Assembly: GCF_015207525.1 (NCBI RefSeq)
Contig: NZ_JADEWR010000002.1
Location: 344,433 to 388,790, forward strand
Length of the DNA stretch: 44,358 nt
Direction: 5' to 3'
DNA from: Nodosilinea sp. LEGE 06152
Lineage (GTDB): Bacteria; Cyanobacteriota; Cyanobacteriia; Phormidesmidales; Phormidesmidaceae
How positions within the stretch are numbered: position 1 is the first letter of the stretch; each line of letters opens with the position of its first letter. This document shows positions 35,230 through 44,329 of the stretch, in pieces. Below the pieces are notes generated by a model. The model had not been told where the DNA came from. It saw only the letters and a list, made by a program, of their open reading frames with translations, and ran no database searches. Both the position numbers and the translations under genes were made by a program.

Positions 35230-36156
35230 GTGAGACGTAATCAGCGACAACTGTACCGGGGGCTGCTGTTCTTGCTAGCCCTGGTTTTGAGCTATTGCCT
35301 GAGCCATGCGGGGCCACCATCAACGGTGGCGCAGGCTCAGAGTCGAGTATTTGTTAACCAGGCGACGGCCCAGTTTGACGGCCCTGAGGGGCCAGTGACC
35401 GTCACCTCCAACGAAACCCGCGTTGGCGAAGACATTGTGCCCCTGAGCATTGTTAAGACCGCCGATCGCGCCGCGGCAGAGCCTGGGGATGTGGTGGTCT
35501 ATCGGCTGCTGGTTACCAACCCTTCGAGTCGAGCGGCAACCCCGCTAACGATTACAGACCAGCTGCCCCGGGGTCTGATCTACGTGCCCGACTCGGTGCA
35601 AACCACACCCCTGCAGCCCACGCAGCAGGTGACCACCGACAGCAGCCTGACGCTGACATTCCCGTCGCTTGAGCCGGGGGCCTCGGTGTCGATCGCCTAC
35701 GGGGTGCTGATTACGCCCGACGCGGTGCGCGGTGATGGGCGCAACGTGGCCCAGGCCTCAGCCCCAGGGTTTGCGCCGGTATCGGCACCGTTCCAGCTGA
35801 CCATTCGCCCTGGCATTGTGTCCGATTGCGGCACGATCTTGGGACGGGTATTTGTGGATAAAAACTTTGACGGGCAGCAGCAGCCCGGTGAGCCTGGAGT
35901 ACCTAACGCCGTTGTCTTTATGGATGATGGCAACCGGATTTTGACCGACCCAGACGGGTTGTTTTCGCTGGCCAACGTGCTGCCGGGCTACCGGGTTGGC
36001 ACCCTCGACCTGTACAGTCTGCCGGGCTACACGCTGGCCCCCAACCTCTACCGGATTGAAGACAACAGTGCCTCTCGCTTTGTGCGTCTGTCACCGGGTG
36101 GTCTGGGCCGTATGAACTTTGCCGTTACACCAACCTTTGGGGAGGAGCAGTCATGA
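35230..36156 (+). CDS. Secreted DUF11/SdrD-B-like surface protein
   Basis: The 308-aa protein has a signal peptide (hydrophobic core LLFLLALVLSYCL, cleavage probably after AQA near residue 36), a DUF11 domain (~65-185; YRLLVTNPSSRAATPLTITDQLP), and an SdrD-B-like/carboxypeptidase-regulatory-like beta-sandwich (~198-300; GRVFVDKNFDGQQQPGEPGVPNAVV with its Asp-rich calcium-type loop). The start is GTG. The stop overlaps the next start (ATGA). Such domains stack to form rod-like adhesins. It should act in the periplasm or at the cell surface; no sorting signal is visible. Confidence 0.88.
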   Translation: MRRNQRQLYRGLLFLLALVLSYCLSHAGPPSTVAQAQSRVFVNQATAQFDGPEGPVTVTSNETRVGEDIVPLSIVKTADRAAAEPGDVVVYRLLVTNPSSRAATPLTITDQLPRGLIYVPDSVQTTPLQPTQQVTTDSSLTLTFPSLEPGASVSIAYGVLITPDAVRGDGRNVAQASAPGFAPVSAPFQLTIRPGIVSDCGTILGRVFVDKNFDGQQQPGEPGVPNAVVFMDDGNRILTDPDGLFSLANVLPGYRVGTLDLYSLPGYTLAPNLYRIEDNSASRFVRLSPGGLGRMNFAVTPTFGEEQS

Positions 36157-39100
36157 TGCCTTTGGCTTCTCGTTCACTGGCTTCTCGTTCGCTAGGTTTG
36201 GGCCTGCTGACAACCCTGGCCGGATCTTTTGGGCTGATGCTACCCGGCCACGCTGCCCCCGACACCTTGGGTACAGCGGCAGATCTAGACCTCTCTGGGG
36301 GATCGGCGGCCGTGGTTGAAACTCCGGTCGGAGCGTCTGCCCCGGAGCGTTCCACGCTAGAAAACCTCACGCCAGAAAACTCCACCACCGAAGTGGTTCC
36401 GGGCAACACCCTGGAGCTGACCCTGCCCAGGCCAGCGGTGACGGTTCCGGCGGCAAAACCCGCGATCGCATCCCCAACCTGGGCCGACCCTGAGGCGGCG
36501 ATCGCGGCGGCTACTGTACAGCCCCAGGGGCAGCTGCCCGCAGTCTTAGAGGCGGAACCCGGCGGGGCAGTGCCGCTGGCCAATCGGCGCGAAAATGCCG
36601 AACTCTTTGACTTTCGCTTTGGCGGTGACCAGCTACCGCTCAACCCGCCCTCGACCCAACCCCTGACGCCGGTAGGGCCTGGGGCTGAGGCGATGTACAC
36701 CCTCACCCTGGCTCCCGAGAGCGAGACCCAGATTCCGGCCAACGGGCGATCGACGCTCACCCTGGTGGGGGCGGTGACGACAGATGAGGGCAATCCCCTC
36801 GCCGATGACGTGGTGGTGACGCTAACCAGCACAGCTGGGGAGTTTGTCGGGGCCGACTACGATGCCGATCGCGGCGGGTTTCAGGTGCTGGCCCGGCTGG
36901 GGCAGTTTGAGGCTCAGCTGCGATCGCCGCTCGATGCTCGGCCAGCCACCGTGCAGGCCTTTGTCAGTGCGCAAACCCTGCGGGACATCGACCCCAGCCT
37001 GGCCCGAGACTATCCCACTCTAGAAGCCACCACCCAGGTGAGCTTCTACACCGATCTGCGCCCCACCATTATTTCTGGGGTAGTTGATTTTCGCGTGGGC
37101 CGGGGTGGCACCAACTTCCTGGGCAGTTTTAGAGACTTTCTCAACCCCGATTCCCTCAGCGATGACGTGGAGGTGAGCTTTACCACCGGGCTATTTGCCA
37201 CCGGGGCCGTGGGCGACTGGCTGTTTACCGGGGCCTACAACAACACGCGCGGCCTCAACGATCGCTGCGATGGCAGCAGCCTCTACCGCGATGTGCAGGC
37301 CTGCGACCAGACGTATCCGGTCTACGGCGACAGCTCCACCACCGACTTCCTCACCCCCTCCATCGATAGCCTGTACCTGCGCTTTCAGCGCGACTCACTG
37401 GTGCCCGACGCTGAGCCAGACTACTTTATGTGGGGCGACTACGGCACCCAGGAGTTCGCTGGCGAGTCGCAGCAGTTTACGGCCACCGTGCGAGAGCTGC
37501 ACGGCTTTAAGGGCAACTACACCTTTGGCAACGGCCTGCAGCTCACCGCCATGTACGCCGACAACGTGCGGCCCTTTCAGCGCGACACCATTGCCCCCGA
37601 CGGCACCAGCGGCTACTACTTCTTGTCGCGGCGACTGGTACTGCGGGGCAGCGAGAATGTGTTCATCGAGGCCGAGGAGTTTAACCGCCCCGGCACCGTG
37701 CTCGAACGCACACCGCTGTACCGCGGCGTCGACTACACCATCGACTACGATCGCGGCACGCTGCTGTTCAATCAGCCAGTTAGAGCCGTCGATCTCAACC
37801 CCTTAGGCGTTACCCTGGTGCGGCGTATTGTCGTCACCTACCAGGTCGAAGATGCCTCAGCACGCGGCAATCTCTATGCCGGTCGCCTGCAGTACCGTCC
37901 CAACGGTGACGACGGCGGTGTCGTCGGGGCCACCCTGCTCAGCGAGGACCAGGGAGCCCAAGACTTTACCCTCTACGGCTTTGATGTGCTCTGGCCCCTG
38001 GGTGATCTGGGCCAGGTGACTGGAGAATTCGCGCGATCGACGTTCAACGCTGGGGCCACCAACAACCAGGGCAATGCCTACCGCATCGAGCTCAGCGGTA
38101 CCCCCTTTGAGGGGGTGACGGGGCAAGCGTTTTACCGTTCCACTGACAGCGGTTTCAACAACACTGCCACCAGCACCTTTCGCCCTGGGCAAACCCGCTG
38201 GGGCGGTCAAGTGCTGGCCCAGGTCGGGCCTCAAACCCAAATTCGCGCCCTGGTCGATCAGGAGCGTAACCTGGGCACCGCCACTGCCATTCAAACCTCC
38301 GCCGCTGGGCTTCTGAGACCGGGCCAAACCGCCATTCAGGGCGGACAAATCGACAACACTCTAACCGAGCTGCGGGCCGGCATTGTGCAGCAGTTTGGCA
38401 GCGCCACCCTGGGCATTGACTTCGTCAACCGCAACCGCGACGATCGCATTGCCAATACCTCGGCCAACGCCAACCAGCTGGTGTCGCGGCTAAACCTGCC
38501 GCTGACCGAAACCCTCAGCGCCCTGGCCCAGAGCGAGCTGAACCTGGGCACCACCGACCCCCTCTACCCCACCCGCAATACGGTGGGCCTGGAGTGGGCA
38601 GTACAGCCGGGGGTGAGTTTGCGGCTGGCCCAGCAGTTTTTGTCGGGGGGCAACGGGCCGAGCTCGATTACCAGCCTCGACACCCTAGTCGACTACGAGC
38701 TGGATGACAACACCACCCTAACCAACCGCTACTCACTGCTGGGGGGCTACAACGGCATTACCGGGCAGGGGGCGATCGGCCTTAACCACCGCCTGGTGCT
38801 AGCCCCCGGACTGCGGGCCACCTTCGGCTTCGAGCGCATCTTTGGCGATGGCTTTAATCTCACCGGGGCGGGCCAGCAGTTTGCCCAGCCCTTCGCCGTC
38901 GGCCAGGGGGGCTCATCGTCCCTGGGGCTGCTGGCCTCTACCGTTTACTCAGTGGGGCTGGAGTACACCGACAACCCCGACTGGCAAGCCAGCGGCCGCT
39001 TTGAGTATCGTGATTCGCCGGGGTCAAGCAACATTGTGCTGGGGGCAGCGGCCGCTGGCAAGATTACCGACTCGCTCACGGGTCTGGCCCGGTTTGATCT

Positions 39101-39887
39101 GGCCAATTTTGCTAACCAGACCATCACCGATGCCCTGGGCAACTCCAGCAGCCTGCGCCTGGGGCTAGCCTACCGCAACCCGGTCAGCGATCAGTTCAAC
39201 GGCCTGCTCAGCTACGAGTACCGCCGCAACCCTGGCAGCACCCCAGACAGTATTCTGCAGGGCACCAGCTCCGAGGCCCAGGACCACACCCTGTCGCTGG
39301 AGGGCATCTACGCCCCCAGCTACCGTTGGGAATTTTATGGCAAGTACGGCCTGCGCTACAGCACGGCCAACCTGGCCGAAGACTTTGGCTTCTCCAACAG
39401 CATTCACCTGGCTCAGGCGCGGGCGACCTATCGGTTTGCCTACCGCTGGGACGTTGGAGCTGAGGTGCGCTGGCTGGGGCAGCCCGCCGTGGGCTACAAC
39501 GAGACTGGCTTTGCCCTGGAGGCGGGCTACTACCTCACCCCCGATGTGCGGCTGGGCTTGGGCTACAGCTTTGGCGGTGCCAATGACGGCTCGTTTGTGG
39601 GCGGCGGCGGCTACCGCTCGGCCAGCGGTCCTTACTTTGGCATTACCGCTAAGGTCAATCAGTTGTTTAACGGCTTTGGGGTGCAGCCGGTGTCGCCGCC
39701 CCAGCAGCAAGACTCTTACGTAGATGAGGCAGCCCTAACCGACATCCCCGAGCCCCCAGTAGGCGAAACCGAGGTGCCCGAGCCCGGCGTAACGCCCGAG
39801 GCACCCCCCGATGTGTTTCAGCCCGAGACCACGCCCGAGGCACTCCAGCCCGAGGCAACAGACACGGCCCCAGGAGGTGAGGAATGA
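36153..39887 (+). CDS. Large outer-membrane beta-barrel protein with Ig-like domain
   Basis: The 1244-aa protein has a signal peptide (residues ~1-35, ending GHAAP), a Pro/Ala/Glu-rich linker (~40-175), an Ig-like domain of the Big_1/invasin kind (~180-275; STLTLVGAVTTDEGNPLADDVVVTL), and a long region of alternating strands (~300-1190; runs such as YNNTRGLND, LYAGRLQYRPN and TLEATTQVSFY) typical of a barrel. A Pro/Glu-rich tail of ~55 residues follows, so the protein does not end in the aromatic residue usual for barrels. No TonB box or plug is apparent. The ATG overlaps the previous stop and its TGA overlaps the next start. It may export or display the DUF11 partners; that is inference. Confidence 0.82.
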   Translation: MMPLASRSLASRSLGLGLLTTLAGSFGLMLPGHAAPDTLGTAADLDLSGGSAAVVETPVGASAPERSTLENLTPENSTTEVVPGNTLELTLPRPAVTVPAAKPAIASPTWADPEAAIAAATVQPQGQLPAVLEAEPGGAVPLANRRENAELFDFRFGGDQLPLNPPSTQPLTPVGPGAEAMYTLTLAPESETQIPANGRSTLTLVGAVTTDEGNPLADDVVVTLTSTAGEFVGADYDADRGGFQVLARLGQFEAQLRSPLDARPATVQAFVSAQTLRDIDPSLARDYPTLEATTQVSFYTDLRPTIISGVVDFRVGRGGTNFLGSFRDFLNPDSLSDDVEVSFTTGLFATGAVGDWLFTGAYNNTRGLNDRCDGSSLYRDVQACDQTYPVYGDSSTTDFLTPSIDSLYLRFQRDSLVPDAEPDYFMWGDYGTQEFAGESQQFTATVRELHGFKGNYTFGNGLQLTAMYADNVRPFQRDTIAPDGTSGYYFLSRRLVLRGSENVFIEAEEFNRPGTVLERTPLYRGVDYTIDYDRGTLLFNQPVRAVDLNPLGVTLVRRIVVTYQVEDASARGNLYAGRLQYRPNGDDGGVVGATLLSEDQGAQDFTLYGFDVLWPLGDLGQVTGEFARSTFNAGATNNQGNAYRIELSGTPFEGVTGQAFYRSTDSGFNNTATSTFRPGQTRWGGQVLAQVGPQTQIRALVDQERNLGTATAIQTSAAGLLRPGQTAIQGGQIDNTLTELRAGIVQQFGSATLGIDFVNRNRDDRIANTSANANQLVSRLNLPLTETLSALAQSELNLGTTDPLYPTRNTVGLEWAVQPGVSLRLAQQFLSGGNGPSSITSLDTLVDYELDDNTTLTNRYSLLGGYNGITGQGAIGLNHRLVLAPGLRATFGFERIFGDGFNLTGAGQQFAQPFAVGQGGSSSLGLLASTVYSVGLEYTDNPDWQASGRFEYRDSPGSSNIVLGAAAAGKITDSLTGLARFDLANFANQTITDALGNSSSLRLGLAYRNPVSDQFNGLLSYEYRRNPGSTPDSILQGTSSEAQDHTLSLEGIYAPSYRWEFYGKYGLRYSTANLAEDFGFSNSIHLAQARATYRFAYRWDVGAEVRWLGQPAVGYNETGFALEAGYYLTPDVRLGLGYSFGGANDGSFVGGGGYRSASGPYFGITAKVNQLFNGFGVQPVSPPQQQDSYVDEAALTDIPEPPVGETEVPEPGVTPEAPPDVFQPETTPEALQPEATDTAPGGEE

Positions 39888-41962
39888 AGCAGCAGTGGTG
39901 GATAGGATATGGTGCCGTCGCCCTGACTGTGCCGGGGCTGGCCCTAACGGTGCCCCCCGCAGTGGGGCAATCGGCGCTGGCGGGCTACAGCGTGCGGGTC
40001 ACCAGCGCGGGCGATGGGCCGGTGCAGCCCGACGAGGGGCTGACGCTGCGGGAGGCCGTCGAGCTGGCCAACGGCACCCTCACCCCTGAGCAGCTGAGCG
40101 AGGCCGAGCAGGCCTTTGTGCAGCCCTTGCCCACGGGACAGGGATCACGGATTGGCTTCGATCTGCCAGCGGGGCAGACCACCATTGCCCTGGTGGACCT
40201 GCTACCTGAAATTATCGCCCCGGAGCTAGTGATCGACGGCACGACCCAGGCAGGCTACGACGCCAGTGCCGGACTAGATCCTAAATTTCCGCCTGCGCCT
40301 GTGGTCAGTCTGACGGTGGCTGAGGGCAGCGAAGTGGCTCGCGGCCTGACCATTGCCGCCGATGGCGTAACCGTGCGAGGACTTAGCCTCTACGGATTTC
40401 GCACCAGCGATCGCGCCACCCAGACCACGCCGCCCGCCGATATTTTCATCAGCGCCCTGGCCCCGCCGGTCGACTCAAGCCCCCTCAGCCCGGCGCTGGA
40501 GCTGTTTCGCATAGAAGATGCCGAAGCCGCGCCCAGGGGCGTGGTGATTGAGCAAAATTGGTTGGGACTGCCCCCCGACGGCGAGTTTCCGGCGGTGCCG
40601 TCGGCCTTTGGGGTGTCGGTATTTAATGCGGTAGAAACCACCATTCGCAATAACCGAATTCAAAACCACGACGGTAGCGCCATTATCACGGGCTTTCGGG
40701 CCGACGGGCTGCAGGTGAGCGAAAACGCCATCATCGGTAACGGCCTGGCTGGTATGCCCGACGCCATTCGCCTGGAGGGGGCGATCGCCAGTAGCGCCAT
40801 TACCGACAACCTAATCTGCGCCAACGACGGCAGCGGCATCTATTTATTTAAGACAGAGGGGGCAACCCAGATCACAGGCAATGCCATTCAATACAACGGT
40901 CGGCGGTTTGAGCGCGCCGCCGTGTACCTGATGGGCAACGACCACCAGCTCAGCGACAACTTCATTGGCTATCAGCCGGGGCCGGGGGTAGCGGTGACGG
41001 CCTACCCGCTCAGCCTCCGCAACCAAATTCGCGGCAATCGCTATGCCGGACTCGACGGGCTCTCCATTGACCTCAACACCCAGGGCAATACCGGGGTGCA
41101 GGACTTTCAAAAAGGAGACGGCCCCAACCCGCCCCGCAACTCTTACCACCGCCGACGCGAAACCGGCAACGCGGCCATCAACTCCCCCGAGTTTGACGCC
41201 TATAGCTTTGCCAGCGGGGCCGCCGAGGTCACCCTAACCGGTACGGCCGACCCGGGCACCGAGGTTGACCTCTACCGCATTGCTGAGGAGGGCTTCCCCT
41301 ATAGCCCCTTGAGCGAGTCCCTGGGCACCGTGACCGCCAGCCCTGAGGGCACCTTTAGCGCCAGTCTGGCCCTGCCGCCAGGTACCAGGGTGAGCGCGAT
41401 CGCCTCCGACCCCGAGTGGGGCACCTCAGAACCGGCTCCTGTCGCCGCCGTGCTGGCCGCCGATGGCACCCTGCCCGATCTGCCCGCCACCCCGGTCGAG
41501 CTGCCCACCTGCGCCGCGCCCGTGCCGCCCCCCGCACCCGTCGAGCCGCCGCCGCCGCTCGAGCCGCTGGTGTTGACCGTACCCCGCAATATTCACTTCG
41601 CCCTCGATCGTTCAGACATTAGCCCTGAGAGCGCGGTAATACTCGATCAGATCGCAGCGGTCATGCTGGAGTATCCCTTCCTGACGGTGGAGCTGCACGG
41701 CCACACCGACCCCCGCGCCAGTGCCGCCTATAACCTGGCCCTGAGCGAGCGCCGCTCCCTCGCCGCCCGCAACTATTTAGTTCGCCAGGGCGTGCCCCCC
41801 GAGCGCATGCGAATTGTGCCCTTTGGTGAGACCCAGCGGCGCAGCCAGGGCAGCGGCCGAGTCGAGTACGCCCGCGATCGCCGGGTGGAGTTTGTCTTTA
41901 CCGACCTGCGCGGCCTCGACATCATCTTCCAAGACCAGGAGGCCGACCTCCAACTGGAGTAG
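39884..41962 (+). CDS. Beta-helix protein with C-terminal OmpA-type peptidoglycan-binding domain
   Basis: The 692-aa protein has a signal peptide (~1-30), then a right-handed parallel beta-helix region (~35-430) opening with LTLREAVELANG and repeating short strands such as VVIEQNWLGLP and TTIRNNRIQNHDGSAI. A second beta domain (~440-540), a Pro-rich linker (APVPPPAPVEPPPP) and an OmpA C-terminal domain (~570-670; FALDRSDISPES, ELHGHTD, LSERRSLAARNYL) follow. The OmpA end should clamp peptidoglycan and anchor the protein in the periplasm. It is translationally coupled to the barrel gene. The beta-helix might bind polysaccharide or act as a rigid spacer; this is inference. Confidence 0.86.
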   Translation: MKQQWWIGYGAVALTVPGLALTVPPAVGQSALAGYSVRVTSAGDGPVQPDEGLTLREAVELANGTLTPEQLSEAEQAFVQPLPTGQGSRIGFDLPAGQTTIALVDLLPEIIAPELVIDGTTQAGYDASAGLDPKFPPAPVVSLTVAEGSEVARGLTIAADGVTVRGLSLYGFRTSDRATQTTPPADIFISALAPPVDSSPLSPALELFRIEDAEAAPRGVVIEQNWLGLPPDGEFPAVPSAFGVSVFNAVETTIRNNRIQNHDGSAIITGFRADGLQVSENAIIGNGLAGMPDAIRLEGAIASSAITDNLICANDGSGIYLFKTEGATQITGNAIQYNGRRFERAAVYLMGNDHQLSDNFIGYQPGPGVAVTAYPLSLRNQIRGNRYAGLDGLSIDLNTQGNTGVQDFQKGDGPNPPRNSYHRRRETGNAAINSPEFDAYSFASGAAEVTLTGTADPGTEVDLYRIAEEGFPYSPLSESLGTVTASPEGTFSASLALPPGTRVSAIASDPEWGTSEPAPVAAVLAADGTLPDLPATPVELPTCAAPVPPPAPVEPPPPLEPLVLTVPRNIHFALDRSDISPESAVILDQIAAVMLEYPFLTVELHGHTDPRASAAYNLALSERRSLAARNYLVRQGVPPERMRIVPFGETQRRSQGSGRVEYARDRRVEFVFTDLRGLDIIFQDQEADLQLE

Positions 41963-42023
41963 GCTCAGCAGCGACCGCCAAAGCTCTGCCCGTTTTATTT
42001 CATGCTCGCTATCTCTACCTGTT

Positions 42024-43709
42024 ATGCGTCAGTTCTTTGAGCTTATTTTTCAGTCCTCTACGCCACGCCGCCGTCTGCGGCGCTGGCTGAGCCTGGTGCT
42101 GGTCTTAGTTTTGGTAACGGTAAACTTGGTGGGCTGGCCCGCCCCAGCTCAGGCTCAGGTTGCTACGTCTCTCGACATCAATGGGCTATTTACAACAACC
42201 GTGCCCGGCACACCATCCAACTACAATCCAGCCCCTTTTGCCGACCCCTGCACCTCCTCTGCTGCCCAGGGATTTCCAGGCTGTGCTGGAGCAACCACCA
42301 ATTTGTCCTTTGGGCAAGGGAATGAGCTTGTGTTGCAAGCGGTTACTGCTGGGCCTGGGCGAGAACGCTTTGAACCCGCCACCGAGATCATCCCTCCAGC
42401 CGGCTTACCCCAGCGGATTGTGTTTCGTCGCAACGGTGCTGTACCCATTCCGCCACCGCCAGCTGCACCTACAGGAACACTAGGTTCAAGAGAGCAACTT
42501 TTCTTTGAGGCGATAACGGCGACGACGGGCACCATTAGTCTGGCCCCTTCGGAACCTCCGCCTGGGCCGGGAGGAACAGAATTTGCCATACTCAGTCGGG
42601 TCATTAACCGTGGTATTGACAACGTGTTCAATAACATTGGTTTTGTTGACCAAGACCACCGCAACAATATTGAGCGCGTTGACTATCTGATTGGCAATCC
42701 CGGTGTTACCCTCACAGCGGAGGAGGCTGATAACGTTGGGTTTTTAATTCTGGAACGGGGAGGCAATGATGCCTTTGGAATCGCAGCAGTTACGGGTTTA
42801 GATGCCGGCGGAAACCCTACCAGTTATGGCCCATTGAGGAAAGCTGCCCCAGGTGATTGGGGCCCACCAGGTGTCAATGTTGGTGTGCGATATCCATCAG
42901 TAGTTTTGCGTAAAGATACTCCAGCAACAACCAACCCTGACTTCCGACCTAGCCACCAGGTGGAGGAGCAGGACGTTCGCGGGATTGTATTCCCAATCAG
43001 CTTTCTTCTACCCCCTGGCCAAAGTACCCAGCCGTTCTTTGGGTACTCTCTCTTTGCCAACGATGTAAACGGTACCCCTGACCAGCTCGTAGACTTTACT
43101 AACCAGGCCGTATTCCCCCTTGGTACCGGGAGTGGTAGCTTAGCTGGAGGGCTGGATCTGGTTGCCGGGGGCTTTGGTTTAGTACGGCGAGTGACTTCGA
43201 CTGTGCCAGCGGGCAATCTAGCCCTGCTGAAGCGCATTACCAACTTGTTTGGCCCTGCGCCATTGCCCGACTTCAATCAGGTAGTCGGCGATGGTACAGC
43301 GCTGACACTGCTGCAAAACAACGGCCTGGGCCAGGGCCTTGACGTCATCGATGACCCCCCGGTACAAACGAGCAACGGCATTGAGTACACCGTTTACTTC
43401 GCTAACCCTGGAGCTGGGAATGCTAATAACGTCGTGCTGTGCGACCAAATTCCCATTGGTACGACCTTCAACCCCAACAGCTTTGGAACTGGTCAGGGCA
43501 TTCAGGCGATCGCCTCTTCGGCACCGGCTGGCCCTGTGGTTAACTACACCAATGCCAATGACGGTGACCCTGGCCAGTTTGTTGCCCCTGGGGCGGCATT
43601 GCCACCGTTCTGTGGTACCAACCAGGGTAACGGAGCTGTCGTGGTCAACGCGGGCACCATTGGCAGCAACCAGGTGGGGCTAATTCGGTTTAGAACCACT
43701 GTCGACTAG
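42024..43709 (+). CDS. Secreted DUF11-domain protein
   Basis: From ATG 42024 (561 aa) the product starts with a long basic n-region (RRRLRRW), a hydrophobic core (LVLVLVLVTVNLVGW) and a cleavage site after AQAQ, near residue 45. The middle is a beta-rich region of ~350 residues I do not recognise. The C-terminal ~150 residues form a DUF11 domain (GIEYTVYFANPGAGNANNVVLCDQIP). A frame-consistent extension to 41814 overlaps the OmpA coding region in another frame and is not used. It follows the OmpA gene after 61 bases and completes the surface cluster. Its stop overlaps that of the convergent peptidase gene. Confidence 0.85.
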   Translation: MRQFFELIFQSSTPRRRLRRWLSLVLVLVLVTVNLVGWPAPAQAQVATSLDINGLFTTTVPGTPSNYNPAPFADPCTSSAAQGFPGCAGATTNLSFGQGNELVLQAVTAGPGRERFEPATEIIPPAGLPQRIVFRRNGAVPIPPPPAAPTGTLGSREQLFFEAITATTGTISLAPSEPPPGPGGTEFAILSRVINRGIDNVFNNIGFVDQDHRNNIERVDYLIGNPGVTLTAEEADNVGFLILERGGNDAFGIAAVTGLDAGGNPTSYGPLRKAAPGDWGPPGVNVGVRYPSVVLRKDTPATTNPDFRPSHQVEEQDVRGIVFPISFLLPPGQSTQPFFGYSLFANDVNGTPDQLVDFTNQAVFPLGTGSGSLAGGLDLVAGGFGLVRRVTSTVPAGNLALLKRITNLFGPAPLPDFNQVVGDGTALTLLQNNGLGQGLDVIDDPPVQTSNGIEYTVYFANPGAGNANNVVLCDQIPIGTTFNPNSFGTGQGIQAIASSAPAGPVVNYTNANDGDPGQFVAPGAALPPFCGTNQGNGAVVVNAGTIGSNQVGLIRFRTTVD

Positions 43710-44251
43710 GCTGTTTTTCTAGATTCATCACATTTTAGGTTTAAGCGGCTGGTCAGCTTGGCCAGCCGTTTTAGTATCAGCGCCAGGTCGTGGGCCAGCA
43801 ATGGCTGAGTCGCCGAGGTGAGCGGCGGAACATGTACAAAGAGGGCCTGCATGGGCCAACGGTACTGCGCGATCGCCCCCAAAAGCCGATAATACAGGTG
43901 GTTGCAGACGTAGGTGCCCGCACAGTCGCTAATGCCCGTGAGGTGGGTGCCCGCCATTAATTCCTCCAGGGGCAGCAGGGTCTCTAGAGCCAGGTCATTC
44001 CCCTTGCCGTAGCGCTCCAGGTGCAGGTGGCTGCGCCCCTCGGCCATACCGCAGCACACCACCACGGGCGACTGCAGCTCAACCAGCTTGGCCATCACCC
44101 GAATCGGGGCCAGCTCAAAACTGACCGGAATGTGGCGCAACACAGTAGTGCCAGAGGGAATTTGCTGGCACTGCTGCAAGTGGGCCACCAGATCATCGGC
44201 AGCATTGGAGGGCTGGTGGGCGCGCCAGGGGGCGAAGGTGGTGAGGAGCAT
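43706..44251 (-). CDS. pcp: Pyrrolidone-carboxylate peptidase-like protein (peptidase C15)
   Basis: From ATG 44251 (181 aa) the protein has MLLTTFAPWRAHQPSNAADDLV, the usual C15 opening, a CGMAEG segment with the conserved Glu, SDCAGTYVCNHLYY with the likely catalytic Cys, and FVHVPP with the catalytic His. These enzymes remove N-terminal pyroglutamate. It is slightly shorter than typical Pcp (~210 aa), so a specialised relative is possible. The frame continues upstream into an octamer repeat and is not translated there in my reading. The stop overlaps the convergent surface gene by four bases. Confidence 0.85.
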   Translation of the reverse strand: MLLTTFAPWRAHQPSNAADDLVAHLQQCQQIPSGTTVLRHIPVSFELAPIRVMAKLVELQSPVVVCCGMAEGRSHLHLERYGKGNDLALETLLPLEELMAGTHLTGISDCAGTYVCNHLYYRLLGAIAQYRWPMQALFVHVPPLTSATQPLLAHDLALILKRLAKLTSRLNLKCDESRKTA

Positions 44252-44260
44252 GGGGAGTAG

Positions 44261-44305
44261 ATGGGTAGATGGGTGGATGGGTGGATGGGTGGATGGGTGG
44301 ATGGG
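44261..44305. repeat. Octamer tandem repeat (ATGGGTGG)n
   Basis: ATGGGTAG followed by four copies of ATGGGTGG and a partial ATGGG run without interruption just upstream of the peptidase gene. Short tandem repeats of 7-8 bases are common between cyanobacterial genes and vary in number among strains. Confidence 0.85.
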
Positions 44306-44329
44306 AAAGTCTGCTGGTTCAACGTTAGC

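Noticed and set aside
41814..42023. 70-residue N-terminal extension of the last DUF11 gene
   Set aside because: It lies in another frame over the OmpA domain coding region, and a clear signal peptide starts at 42024.
44261..44305. CRISPR array
   Set aside because: The unit is an 8-base tandem repeat without spacers; no repeat-spacer array or cas gene was seen anywhere in the window.
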